DNA from: Aspidiotus rigidus
Lineage: Eukaryota > Arthropoda > Insecta > Hemiptera > Diaspididae
NCBI GenBank assembly: GCA_035079385.1
Contig: JAVHKY010000054.1
Span: 10,703,501-10,767,500 of the forward strand
Direction: 5' to 3'
Length of the DNA: 64,000 nucleotides
In this document: positions 22,760 through 34,849 of the stretch, one piece after another
Position numbering within the stretch: position 1 is the first letter of the stretch
How the letters are laid out: each line of letters starts with the position of its first letter
The notes under the pieces: generated by a model
What the model saw: the letters and a program-made list of their open reading frames with translations, nothing else
The model's database searches: none
Told to the model about the DNA's origin: nothing
Made by a program: the position numbers and the translations under genes

Positions 22760-22895
22760 GTGACCTGCGATGAGAAAAGGATGCTCATTGCCCATTGGCG
22801 CACGAACACCATTTCTTTCTGATTGGATATCTAATAAGGGAGAAATGGTGTTCCTGTCAGTGGGCAATGAGCATCCTTTTCTCATCGCAGGTCAC
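22760..22895. mobile_element. Fold-back MITE, GTGACCTGCG family, copy 2
   Basis: A second member, 57 bp from the first, with the same ends and length and scattered substitutions. Its arms are more perfect: GGATGCTCATTGCCCA pairs with TGGGCAATGAGCATCC. Two copies so close together suggest either local hopping or a single tandem event followed by divergence. Confidence 0.8.
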
Positions 22896-23119
22896 ATATT
22901 ATAATTCTATGATAGAATCTGTAATCTTCTTGGTCTTCTGACGTATGTACTGACTTGCTCTTATTTAAAATCTCCAAGTTTTTTCATTTATCTCACTTTA
23001 TCAACTTTCTACTGCACAGAAAACAGTTGTAATCAGTTTTCTTTTCAAAATTTATGTTTGTGGGTTGAAAACGTGATGCTACAAATGAGTCAAGCTGCAA
23101 TCTTGGAAAAAAAAAGACA

Positions 23120-23122
<3 letters not shown>

Positions 23123-23153
<31 letters not shown>
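23123..23153. repeat. (AT)n microsatellite at the left edge of duplication copy B
   Basis: About 15 AT dinucleotides, followed within a few bases by the first base of the duplicated segment (23156). No such tract exists at the equivalent edge of copy A. Confidence 0.85.
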
Positions 23154-23155
<2 letters not shown>

Positions 23156-25287
23156 TCAGTTGGAATGCTGGAAAAATTGAATGAACAAATGTACCAAAGA
23201 TGAGTAGGAAAACAAATTTTCTCCTTTAGGAATAAATTATTATGCCACTTCATGTAAAATTTTTAACCTAAATTCGATTCAAATATTTTGAGACTGGTTG
23301 GCAACCTAGTCATAGCTTACTATGTACTTAGACAAAAATATTTGATTTCAATATTTGTGTCCATGCTTCAATACCAGGTGACTTGAAATACGCTCAAATT
23401 ATGTACTGAACCTTGTTTTACATTAAACTTAGAATACAATTTGTCCAAAACAAGTTCAGAGGGAGAACTACAATTGCCTTTCTCTCCTCGTGGGAATAAC
23501 GAACACCTTGAAATTCATAACAACCCTTACCCTGACAAAATTCCAAAACCTCAGAAAATGCATCTCTGCTCGGTCTCTAAATTGAATGGTCGGGTAGAAA
23601 AAGGGCTTTAGCTCGATTTAGGTCTCTTTTTCGATTATTAGTGATTTAAGTTCACCACTCTCTCCTCTTCATCTGTAATTCATTCTGATGACTATAGAGT
23701 ACATAAAACTATGTTGAAGTGGTGCGTGTACCGTGCTTGAACTCTCAGTAGGTAGTTGTAAAATGGCGGCAATCGATGTTGTCTCAAACTTTGCCTCTAG
23801 ATTAGCTTAAAGAACACTGAAAATCGATACAGATGGCGTCATATATTTATATTTAGAAAGCCTTCATTTCATTTCCCATGCCTATTTGCAGCCATAATGA
23901 TGAACTTTGACCCTCTGAGAAACTAACTGTTTCAAAGACTTTATACTCAAAACTACTTATTATTACTGCAGCAAAATCCTTGCAAATATGGTTATTGGCT
24001 TGAAATACATTTATTTATGATTATTACTCTTGACAAGATCCAAAAAGTTACTAGAACGCGTAAAAAGTCGATAATTGCAAAAAGGGCCTTAAATGCGCAG
24101 ACTATACCGCGCTCTACAGGCGACTTAGAAACGTTCCAACGTTCTAATTTTCAGTGATTTTGTAGATCGGACATCCATCTACGATCCCACCAAGTTTCAT
24201 GACGTTTGGGTCTTTCCTTATGGAATTTCTATGAATCTGAACTGAACTTTCAAATGCGTTTTTCTCGAAAACTACTTTTTGTGTTGAGGCCATTTTTCTA
24301 CCCAACCGTTCAATTGGCAGTATCCGTCCATTTCTTCGATGGCTTTAAGAGCCATGGCACCCTACTGGAAACTCCGCTAGATTTTTGCGCTCTAGCAGCA
24401 AGGATTACTACCAATACTTTTTAAACCAGATAGTAGCGTAACACTGACTTTAACATCGGATAAATGCAGAATCCAGATAAAAATTTCAGCTTTGGCTTTC
24501 GGCTTGAACTCACGACCTTGAAAACTTTGACTTTTGGCTTTTGACGTTTGGAAAAATTCAGATGGCTCTCAACTCAGCTCACTTAATTCAGCTGATTTTC
24601 GGCTGATCAAAGTTGAGAAGGAAATGCGAGTCCGGATGAAACAATCAGGATAATTAGGCCTTTGTCATACTTGCGGAAGACACCTATTCTCCAATTTGTG
24701 TTATTCTCCATTGTTCGACTGCACTACAAGCATCTATGCTGAACGGCTAAACGGATTATGTTGGCTTTCGGCTAACAAAGTTTTAATAAAGCTGTCTTTT
24801 AGCTTCTATCTTATCAGTAAAAATTTAGCCAAATTTGTCTTTTGGCTTTCAGCCGGTTGCATACTTTGATTCTAACGGTATGTGAAGTGTTAATTTCAGT
24901 TCTATTTGATGGTGAGATAATGCAATTTTTTTATTTTTAAGTAAGATTTATCGGTGCTGCCGTCATTAGACGAAATTGAAATACAGAAAATTAGAAAAGA
25001 AGAAGAAGGGGCAGGACGTTTCAACGCCTTGCGTGTCATCATCGAGAGATGAGATAGAAATATAGATCAAATTATTATTTGTTTAGCGGGGAACCCGCTA
25101 TCCCTTTTGTTGAGGGTACTCTCAGGAAATTTTCGTCCGCGAGCGCGGCCGCCAGCGAGGTTTGTCACGGAGAGGGGAGGGGGACTTGGAAAAATTTCGA
25201 CTCTCGAACTAATATAATAGGGGCGGGACTTGGAAAAATTCCTATCTCCGAGCTACATATGATAGAAGGGGGACTTGGAAAGACGAC
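23156..25287 (+). repeat. Segmental duplication copy B, left block
   Basis: Direct counterpart of 4228-6325. It ends inside degenerate 45-bp units, where it joins the CGACGGCTTCCTT module near 25280. No gene was identified. The small frames shared with copy A (for example 24206-24424) show no sign of selection. Confidence 0.85.
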
Positions 25288-26145
25288 GGCTTCCTTGAAA
25301 TTGCAGCACGTTCAAGTTGTCACGTCATGATTTTCAGGATTTGGAAAAACTTCAGGCTCTAGGGGACTCGGGACAGCGGGTTCGCCGCCGTCTAATTTTT
25401 CTTAGAATTTTATAATCACGCTTGTTAGACTGGGACTATGGCTCTATAGTTTAACATAGGTATAATGGACTACCATTTTGATTCGAAAACTTAACGCTGC
25501 CATTCAAATCAATGCAACTTTGGACGAAATTTTCTCATAAACTACGAGACAGATCATTAATTGTTTTAATTAGAATGAAAAAGTAATCAAACATTTCCAT
25601 TTACGCACATTCTTTTAGACGGATGAACTCCTTTTTCATTTTTCCCCGGTAGCGGGGGATTAAAGCATCATTCAAACATGTTTGATTTTGGGCCGCGAAG
25701 TACCGCGAGACAAAACTCGAACCAAAATTGTGGCCTAGTATACCTGGGTGAAACTATAGAGCCTTACTAGGACTACTCTTGGAAGTCACGCCCAAAAAAA
25801 ACTCACGGGTTTTTTAACGCAGTTGAACGAGGGGCGACTCAGAGAACCTGTTTTATGGAGCACGTGGGATCTGAAAAATGTAGACTGTGACGTCACAAGG
25901 CTGACCTAAGACGTCATCAAAATGTGACGTCACAGGCCCGGACTTTAAAGCTATATATAACAGGAAGGGAATTTGAAAAAAACTGATCTATGACGTCATC
26001 AGGTTGTGACGTCACAAACCCGGACTTTGGAGGTATATGTACGATAGGAAGGGAACTAAAAAAATTTTCAAGCTACGAGCTTTGCCGGACGGCGGACCTC
26101 CCCCCTCTCCCCCCACCCCCCCCCCCCCCCCCCCCCCGTAAAACA
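25084..26145 (+). repeat. Composite repeat copy with TGACGTCA palindromes and a poly-C tract
   Basis: It begins with the hairpin TAGCGGGGAACCCGCTA (25084-25100), then three degenerate 45-bp units. After an unrelated stretch comes a segment (25830-26145) with AGAGAACCTGTTTTATGG and a cluster of TGACGTCA/TGACGTCATC palindromes near 25888-26010. A 40-bp C-rich run follows at 26098-26140. This replaces the 6326-9908 segment of copy A. Confidence 0.65.
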
Positions 26146-26505
26146 ATCACGGTTTTCACATTATGACGTTATCAATCAGAAGACACATCATCAATTACGT
26201 CATCGATAACTTCGATCTAACTAAGAGACTTGAAAAAATTCTGCCCAGGGTGTAAAATGACGCAGAAAACACAGGTCACCATTTTAATTTTAAGAAAGGC
26301 TCTATCTTAGCTATTGAAAGTCAAACGCAAGAGAGGAATATGACGTCATCAAGGACAACCTGGCCTCATTAAGGGAATGCGTCTTCTGCCGAACAAAGTT
26401 AAATTGACATACCTCCAAAACAACGATTACGGAAAAAAGGCTTTTTGTTATTTACACAGAAGTACGCAGCCAAACAGTCAACACTCAAAATGGTTGTATA
26501 AGAGT

Positions 26506-29500
26506 GAAAAAAAGGATGACTTTTTTACTCAATTTAATATGATTACAATCTAATTTTCAACGAGGAATTCAATGGTGCTTTCCGTTTTTTCCTAGCGTTG
26601 TTTGTTTTCGAGATAATGGATCATGTTTTTGATGTTGAACATTGATCAATTCAATACATCTGCAAAATATATCCTTTGAGCATAATGGCTCCCATAAGAA
26701 ATACATGCGGAGCAAAGATCATCATATTACTAATCCTCTTCGTTCACGTGACGTCACTAACTGCTAACATCGAGCAATTTTGATCGATAGTGCGCGATAT
26801 TCTGCGATAGTATCATGCGATGGTGCTTAGAACATTATCGACTCCCATAAGAATACACAGGGAACATTTCGATCATGTGTTGGTATTTCAAAATGTGAAA
26901 TAAATAAGGAATTCAACGTTGATAATCAAGATCTGGAAGATCTCAAGTACCTATTTGAGAATGTATTTTTCGTTTCTCACTTTATTCTTCTATTCAAATA
27001 TGAGCAAATGATCGAATTCAATTTTTCTTCTTACGGAAAAGTTCGTGTAAAAAAAGTTTGTTTACTTTCCCTAAGCACCATCGATCACAAATCTCAAAAT
27101 TATTTTGAATACAACGATGCTGTCATTTGCGAGCTTTCAACTGCGCTGCAGGCGACTGCAAAACACAAGCTAGTGTCAGAGCCCTTAAGCGCGTCGCAAA
27201 CACCTCTTTGGTAAACATTTGGTTTATTAGAAAACAACATGATGGATATCCCGTCGTACCTTCGCAGGAATCCCGTAGGTAAGGCGTAAGCCGAATTCAC
27301 TTAAAAAAAAAAAAAAATGGATGCCCATTTTACCTGCTCTCGAGCTCCTTACTCGAGAGTGTCATGTCCGAGTCTTGGAGCCTTGAATTTTTTTTTCCAC
27401 CTTTCAAAGTCTTCTACTTATTCTCTTTTCTTCTGCTTTCAAAGTAAACTTACAACCTATATCTGTATTTTAAAGTAGGGTTCAGTTAAAGGCTAACAAT
27501 ATGTTTTTTTTTTTTTTTTTTTTTGAAGTAAAAACTTATTTTAAAATGGGGTTCGTTTAAAGTCTAGCAATAAGTTTATTGTTTGTTTTTTTTTTAATGC
27601 GACTGTAGTACAACTTATTTTACAATTAATAGGGTTAGGTCTAGCAATATATTTTTTTACTGTGAAATAAATTGAATTGATTTTTTTTTTTTTCTCGAAG
27701 TATGAAATCATTCAAATTTTTCATTATTTCAACGTCTATACGCCAAGTTTAAACAATCGAGAAAAAAAAAAAAAGAAGAGAAAAGCCTGGACGATATTTT
27801 GAAAGTTGAGAATTTAAAAATATTTTCCTTTTTTTTAGTACTATACATGAACCACCGAACAAAGCCTGTAATATTCATTAGTTAGGGGCCAAACCAGGCA
27901 GGGTTACAGGAATAACTTTTATTATAACTTTTGATTGCAATTTTCATACTCGTATATTCAACTTTCAAAATATCGTCGAAGCTTTTCTCCGTTTTTCTTT
28001 TTTTTGTTATAAACAATTTTAGTATCCTAACATTATATAGTATCTCGACCTCTAGGAGACTAGATTAGTTTGGATATTATGTACTCAAGGCTAGAAAGCA
28101 AACAAGTGAAGCGAGTCTGCCTTTTCGCTGGTTAGCCTAACATACAGTCTATCAAGCATCTTCTATGCTAAGAGAGGGTAGGCAAACGAGTGAACGCCTC
28201 AGCTAGTTAGCCCAAATTACCTGCGAGTCATCATTTTCGTTTTTATCGAAATTTGTAGCATGACAAAAAAGGAGCGGATTTTTTTGGGGGAAAAAAGTTA
28301 AAACGTATCCCACAGTGATGGTTTGTATTCCCTTGAAAACGATCAGGCCTCTTACAAACAATTCGCTCACGCCAGGCAGAAATCTTGTTTTCATTCCAAA
28401 ATCGATTTTCATTATTTTCATCAATTTTGGTATTTCTCACATATCGCCCTGGGCAGTTCGTATCCATTTTGCCAGATGGTGGAGATGAGCAGCCGGTTTA
28501 AGGCAAGGCTGATAGATATTCGAAATTGGGTACTTTCAATTTTCAAAGCGACGAAATTAAACTCATTTTAAATGTTTTATTTTCGATTCTAAGGCTAATC
28601 TATTAGCGGGAGCATTCCATAAACTAGCGAATATCTTCTGTTCGATATTACTTTCCATTTCAGGACTTTTGGAGATAGCGTTCACAATGACTGCTTTGGC
28701 AGCTCGAACAACGCTGACGTCGTGTTGAACCTTATTCAATAACCAAGTTTCAGCGCCCCGTAGATCCTCGACAATATCGTTCGCCAGTCCAATTCGCCGA
28801 GCCTCGTCGAAATTAAGTAAACTGCAAGTGAGAAGGAGATCTAATGCTTTGGTTTTACCAACTATCTGCACCAATTTACTCCCACCATCCCACGCTGGTA
28901 CGACTCCCATCCTGTTATGAATGAAACCAATACGTGTCCTAGAATCTGAACAGAAGAGTCTGTAATCGCACGCTAGAGTGATTTCCGCACCACCTCCGAT
29001 AGTACCTGAAATACACGAGTCACGATTATCGATTATAAAAATTGCATTCGTGATTATCATGGGAAATTGACCTACCAGCTCCAGTAACGTACGCTACTGA
29101 TATTAAAGGTAAGCTGGAAAAATCGTGCAACAATTTCTTCATAAAAATGGCCATTTGATAACCCGACTCTGGAGTGTTTTCTTTACGCAGAAAATTTAAA
29201 TCGCTTCCCGAACTGAATATGTCCCCGGAACCGTAGAGTAGAATTGCTTTTCCCCGATTCCAAGTTCGAAGATCATTTATGACCTTTTCTAAATCTATCA
29301 TCATCTTTCCTTATGGAAAATAAAAGCACATAATTTTTTTGTCATCATCAACAAAATTTATACTGCAACTATATGCGACTCACCGCTAATCGCATTTTTT
29401 CTCTCCGGATGATCGATACAAATAGTAGCCAGTCCATTTTCTTCGTTTCTCGTGCATGTTATTTGTCCACCGCCATAAGATAACAATTTGTCTCTGATCT

Positions 29501-29680
29501 CGTCTACTGGCGAAGGGGAGCCTGAAAAACACGGGACACCAAAAATTTCATATAGTCCGTTCATTCTTTAAAAAAAATTTGATCGGTTTTCATGAAGTGT
29601 ATCTAATAACTCGGTGTACTACTGATCCACTGATCGTAATAATGCCACGTACACTATAGCGACATAAGAAAGAGAAATAA
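26506..29680 (+). repeat. Segmental duplication copy B, right block
   Basis: Direct counterpart of 9909-13227. It contains the empty MITE target (27223-27236) and the intact ECHDC1-like gene. It ends after GAGAAATAA at 29680, beyond which the sequence is unrelated to copy A. Confidence 0.88.
28563..29564 (-). CDS. ECHDC1: ECHDC1-like ethylmalonyl-CoA decarboxylase, copy B (intact)
   Basis: Exons 29384-29564, 29076-29309 and 28563-29005 join in frame (181+234+443 = 858 nt, 285 residues plus stop). Donors are GTGAGT and GTAGGT; acceptors are AAG and TTTCAG. Introns are 70-74 bp. It is a crotonase-fold enzyme. The NAISGKMMIDLEKV segment, the oxyanion-hole segment FSSGSDL (about residues 92-98), GGGAEITLACD (about 142-152), MGVVPAWDGG and the C-terminal LWNAPAN are characteristic of ECHDC1. 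That cytosolic enzyme decarboxylates ethylmalonyl-CoA made by acetyl-CoA carboxylase side activity. The length is close to the vertebrate protein (about 300). I chose the ATG at 29564 because it gives an open, in-frame model. A TTTTTCAG site at 29522 could instead be an acceptor for an unseen upstream exon. Confidence 0.88.
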
Positions 29681-30480
29681 TTTATGCAAATTTCTAACCG
29701 ATCAAAAATCTATGTAGACGAGCTTTGTGATGTTGGTTTTTTTCGTAGAATAATTTCGTATTCCGTCCACTAATTTCAATTCCACTTCGAAAGGTTATAG
29801 GTAAGTACTTCGTAGTGGCAATGCTCTTTTTCATAATATTACGTTATCGAGCATTTCTCTCCGTTTAGTCCAGTTTATTCAAGTTTTATTCACGATTTGA
29901 TAGCTTGAGGAAAGCATCACAGTCGGCAACCTTAAAAAGTAAGTGTCTGAAGTTTGAAATGTCTGAATTTTAAATTAAAGCGAAAATTTTATTCAAGTCC
30001 ACGTGACCGCGGAACACCTAAGACGAATTTCGAATATTTAAAAAGGTTCAAGTTTGTATAATCTCTTTCGTAACTTTTCCCTTTCTAGATCTATAGGAAG
30101 ATGAATTACGAGATGTATTTTGTAAAATAATAATAATAATTATCATGATCATCAAAATAATATATTTGAGCTGCATGATCAATGAAGACATCAGACCTGA
30201 CCGATTCCGGTAGGGCTCTTGAATGAGGAGATACCAACCATACGAGAGGATGTGCGAAGTACTAATCGAAAGTCTCCTCGTGCCTTATCAATTCGTTTCG
30301 TTCGCCGTATGCCATACTCGGAGTAAGAGGCGAGTAAGAGTGATGCCGCGGGACTTGGAATATTTTCGTACTTCTTGGACTTGTAAAATTTTTCATTTTC
30401 AATTCTTGGTCTTAGAAATATTTTCAACTGTCGGACATAGAATTGATCCGGTTCTCAAGTTTACTCGGACATGTTCTAGC
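29681..30480. other. Non-repetitive flank upstream of ECHDC1 copy B
   Basis: It probably contains the ECHDC1 promoter near its left edge. A donor-like GGTTATAGGTAAGTACTT (29784-29801, plus strand) could mark a divergent 5' exon, but no linked coding exon was found. The open frame at 30223-30678 runs into a tandem repeat and is not supported. Confidence 0.35.
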
Positions 30481-30485
30481 AGAAA

Positions 30486-31045
30486 CCTAGGGGATGCTGG
30501 CAACGACCTATTGGGTGTTAGCAGTGACCTTTGGGGCGTTGTAAAAAACCTGCCAGGCATTGACAATGACCATCCTAGCGTTGACAATGACCCAGCAGAA
30601 ACCCCAAGGTTACTGACAACAACCTCCCGGGCCTTGGTGATGACCTGTTGGTTCTTGCCAATAACTACCGAAGGTTGATGTCAACAACCTACCAGGCGCT
30701 GATAACAATCTTCGGGGCGTTGGCTATGACCACCTGGGCGTTGATAATGATCTAGCAAAAACTCGGCGGTTACTGACAACGACCTCCCGGGCGTTGGCAA
30801 TAACCAAGCAGAAACTCAGCGATTGCTGGCAAGAACCTCCCCAAGCGTTGTCACCAACTTTCCGGGTGTTGGTGTTCGTAACATTCTACCGAGCGCTGGC
30901 AATGACCACCCGGTTGCTGCCAACAGTCAACAACCAATAGGGTGTTGGCAATGACCAAAAGGTTTTTGCCAACGACTGAAAGGGTCCATGGTAGCAACCA
31001 AAAGGTCACTAGCAAAGACCAAAGGGTTCTTGGTAACGCCCATAT
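30486..31045 (+). repeat. Degenerate minisatellite, about 30-bp period
   Basis: Loose repeats of GGCGTTGGCAATGACC-type sequence alternate with CCTCCCGGG- and AGCAGAAAC-type linkers through about 550 bp. The spacing is irregular. An open frame across part of it reflects repeat composition. Confidence 0.6.
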
Positions 31046-31528
31046 GAACTTGAAAATGAGATGTGAAACATGATCTTCATTTTTTGTGCTACATTCTGAG
31101 GCTCATTTTGCCCAAGAAGCGACATCAATTTCAATTTTTGAAAGTTGAATCAAAATGAGTGATTCTTGTTTCAAAAGTTCAAAAACGTTCATTTTCGTGA
31201 TGTGAAACCCAGAGACTGCGAGTTAGTGCTTCCATATGAAAATGCGGTACCATTTGGGAGGACAAAGAGTCACTCTACAATATTTTAGTCAGGGGTGATA
31301 TTTACCACAAAAAACAATGATAAACATATGAGAAGGGAAGCAATTCAATATTGTGGTAAATGTCAAATAATTATCTTAGATTGTACGGATCAAATTTCCT
31401 ATTTTTTTTTTTTTCAAAAAAGAACACGTTTTTAACAAAGCTGAACAAGGAGTGGCAGAGAACCTGGTTCATGGAGCACGTGGAATCTGAAAAATATAGA
31501 TTGTGACGTCACAAGGCTGACCTATGAC

Positions 31529-34317
31529 CAGAGATGGTAAGCCATTCAATAACGGTATCGCTTTTCAATTTTGCATCTGACCTTGGCAGATAAAGCTACC
31601 GCTCATCACTTTTTGCTTTCTTGACTTTTGTTTCCTTTTTTGCTTCCAAAAAAAACATCGCTTTTCGCTTTTCACTTTTTCACATTTTCAAAAACAAACA
31701 AGCAAAAAAAAAAAAGCAAAAATGAAAAGCTATTGCTATTTGCTTTCGCTTTTTTAACGTTTTTTTCACTTTTTGCTTTCGCATTTCGCTTCCAAAAAAG
31801 GTATCGCTTTTTGCTAAAAACTTTTTGCTTTTTACTTTTTCACATTTTCAAAGACAAACAAGCAAAAAAAAAAAAAATGCAAAAATGAAAAGCTATTGTT
31901 TTTTGCTTTTTTAACATTTATTTCACTTTTTGCTTTCGCTTTTCGCTTCCAAAAAAGGTATCGCTTTTTGCTAAAAACTTTTTGCTTTCCACCGTTTCAC
32001 AGTTTCAACAAGAAACAAACAACCAAACAAAAAAAAAAAAAAATTGGAACACAAAAATGAAAAGCTATTGCTTTTCGCTTTTTTAACATTTGTTTCACTT
32101 TTTGCTTTTGCTTTTTGCTTCCAAAAAAGGTATCGCTTTTTGCTAAAAACTGTTTGCTTTTCACTTTTTCATTATTTAAAAAACAAACAAGCACACAAAA
32201 AAAAGAAAAAAATGGGAATGCAAAAATGAAAAGCTATTGCTTTTTGCTTTTTGCTTTTTTAACATTTGTTACACTTTTTGCTTTCGCTTTTCGCTTCCAA
32301 AAAAAGTATCGCTTTTTGATAAAAACTTTTTGCTTTTCACTTTTTCACTATTTCAAAAACAAACAAGCAAAAAAAAAAAAAACGCAAAAATGGAAACCTA
32401 TTGCTTTTCTAACATTTGTTTCACTTTTTGCTTTCGCAATTCGCTTCCAAAAAAGGTATCGCTTTTTGCTAAAAACTTTTTGCTTTTTACTTTTTCACAT
32501 TTTCAAAGACAAACAAGCAAAAAAAAAAAAAATGCAAAAATGAAAAGCTATTGTTTTTTGCTTTTTTAACATTTGTTTCACTTTTTGCTTTTGCTTTTTG
32601 CCTCCAAAAAAGGTATCGCTTTTTGCTAAAAACTTTTTGCTTTCCACCGTTTCACAGTTTCAACAACAAACAAACAAGCAAAAAAAAAAAAAAAAAATTG
32701 GAACGCAAAAATGAAAAGCTATTGCTTCTTGCTTTTTTAACATTTGTTTCACTTTTTGCTTTTGCTTTTTGCTTCCAAAAAAGGTATCGCTTTTTGCTAA
32801 AAACTGTTTGCTTTTCACTTTTTCATTATTTAAAAAACAAACAAGCAAACAAAAAAAAGAAAAAAATGGGAATGCAAAAATGAAAAGCTATTGCTTTTTG
32901 CTTTTTGCTTTTTTAACATTTGTTTCACTTTTTGCTTTCGCTTTTCGCTTCCAAAAAAGGTATCGCTTTTTGATAAAAACTTTTTGCTTTTCACTTTTTC
33001 ACTATTTCAAAAACAAACAAGCAAAAAAAAAAAACGCAAAAATGGAAAGCTATTGCTTTTCTAACATTTGTTTCACTTTTTGCTTTCGCAATTCGCTTCC
33101 AAAAAAGGTATCGCTTTTTGCTAAAAACTTTTTGCTTTTTACTTTTTCACATTTTCAAAGACAAACAAGCAAAAAAAAAAAAAAATGCAAAAATGAAAAG
33201 CTATTGCTTTTTGCTTATTGCTTTTCTAACATTTGTTTCACTTTTTGCTTCTGCTTTTTGCTTCCAAGAAAGGTATCGCTTTTTGCTAAAAACTTTTTGC
33301 TTTCCACTTTTTCACTATTTCAAAAACAAGCAATCAAAAAAAAAAAAATGCAAAAATGAAAAGCCATTGTTTTTTGCTTTTTTAACATTTGTTTCACTTT
33401 TTGCTTTTGCTTTTTGCTTCCGAAAAAGGTATCGCTTTTTACTAAAAACTTTTTGCTTTCCACCTTTTCACAATTTCAAAAACAAACAAACAAACAAACA
33501 AACGAACAAACAAACAAAAAAAAAAGTTGGAACGCAAAAATGAAAAGCTATTGCTTTTTGCTTTTTTAACATTTGTTTCACTTTTTGCTTTCGCTTTTCG
33601 CTTCCAAAAAAAGTATCGCTTTTTGATAAAAACTTTTTGCTTTTCACTTTTTCACTATTTCAAAAATCATACAAACAAGCAAAAAAAAAAAAAAAACGCA
33701 AAAACGGAAAGCTATTGCTTTTTGCTTATTGCTTTTCTAACATTTGTTTCACTTTTTGCTTTTGCTTTTTGCTTCCAAGAAAGGTATCGCTTTTTGCTAA
33801 GAACTTTTTGCTTTCCACTTTTTCACTATTTCAAAAACAAGCAATCAAAAAAAAAAATGCAAAAATGAAAAGCTATTCTTTTTTGCTTTTTTAACTTCTT
33901 TTTCACTTTTTGCTTTCGCTTTTTGCTTCCAAAAAAGGTATCGCTTTTTGCTAAAAACTTATCGCTTTTCACTTTTTCACAATTTCAAAAACAAGCAAGC
34001 AAAAAAAAAAAAAAAGTTGGAACGCAAAAATGAAAAGCTATTGTTTTTTGCTTTTTTAACATTTGTTTCACTTTTTGCTTTTGCTTTTTGCTTCCAAAAA
34101 AGGTATCGCTTTTTACTAAAAACTTTTTGCTTTCCACCTTTTCACAATTTCAAAAACAAACAAACAAACAAAAAAAAAAGTTGGAATGCAAAAATGAAAA
34201 GCTATTGCTTTTTGCTTTTTTAAAATTTGTTTTACTTTTTTCTTTCGCTTTTCGCTTCCAAAAAAGGTTTTGCTTTTTGCTAAAAACTTATTGCTTTTCA
34301 ATAACTTTCCATCTCTG
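31529..34317. mobile_element. hAT-like non-autonomous element filled by a tandem array
   Basis: The ends CAGAGATGG (31529) and CCATCTCTG (34317) are inverse complements, with further terminal similarity (CATTCAATAACGG against TCAATAACTTTCC inverted). The 8-bp CCTATGAC is directly repeated on both sides (31521-31528 and 34318-34325). The joined flanks recreate the CTGACCTATGACG sequence found intact at about 35179. An 8-bp duplication with CAG-type ends is the hAT signature. No transposase is present, and nearly all of the 2.79 kb is the tandem array described separately. Confidence 0.88.
31620..34300 (+). repeat. About 16 copies of a roughly 160-bp AT-rich unit inside the hAT-like element
   Basis: Each unit has AAATGAAAAGCTATTGC, TTTTTAACATTTGTTTCAC, then a series of CTTTTTGCTTTCG-type hexamer-like words, GGTATCGCTTTTTGCTAAAA, TTTTCACTTTTTCAC and CAAACAAGC followed by an A-run. 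The GGTATCGC word occurs near 31799, 31955, 32128, 32454, 32611, 32786, 33106, 33272, 33427, 33785, 33946 and 34107, with variants between. The spacing is 150-180 bp, varying mainly in the A-run and optional CAAA repeats. Two or more subtypes alternate. Confidence 0.9.
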
Positions 34318-34394
34318 CCTATGACGCCACAAATTGTGACGTCACAGGACCCGTCACCAAGCTATATATGATAGGAGCAGGGGCAAGAACCTCT

Positions 34395-34765
34395 ATTATT
34401 TTTTTAACGGTTCTTCTTGGTTCTGGTTCTTGGTCCAGATTTTGGGTTCCAGTTTCTCGGGCTAGATTCCAAGATCTGGTTCTTCTCAGTTCTTGCCACA
34501 TCTCAGGATCCGGTTCTTTCTTGGCTCAGATCCCAAAACCTGGTTCTTTTTGGTCCAATTTGAAAATCCGGTCTGTCTTGGTTCCAGTTCTTGGGCCAGA
34601 TTTCAAAATCCTGTTTTTCTTGGTTCCGGTTCTCAGGCTAGATTCCAAGATCTGGTTCTTCTCGGTTCCAGTTCTTGATTCAGGTTTCAAGATCCGTTTC
34701 TTTTTGGTTCCGGTTCTTTGGACAAAAAATAACTCTTCTGGAACCGGTTCCTATTTTGGTTTCCG
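34395..34765 (+). repeat. GGTTCT-rich minisatellite, about 50-60-bp period
   Basis: Seven to eight degenerate units built from CCAAGATCTGGTTCTT, CTCGGTTCCAGTTCTTG and similar words. It is embedded between GATAGGAGCAGGGGC and GGATAGGAGGGCGG, so it appears to have expanded inside a composite-repeat copy. Confidence 0.7.
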
Positions 34766-34849
34766 GTTCCGGTGGATAGGAGGGCGGCTGACCCATAAAG
34801 TGATCAGATTGCGACGCCATACGCCCCGACCCACATGCTATTATGACCT

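Noticed and set aside
30223..30678. 151-codon plus-strand frame
   Set aside because: Its second half is translated minisatellite and its first half has no recognisable feature.
31628..34324. Phe/Lys-rich frames such as 32769-33359 and 33118-33543
   Set aside because: All lie inside the 160-bp array of the hAT-like element, on both strands and in several frames; they are translations of simple AT-rich repeats.
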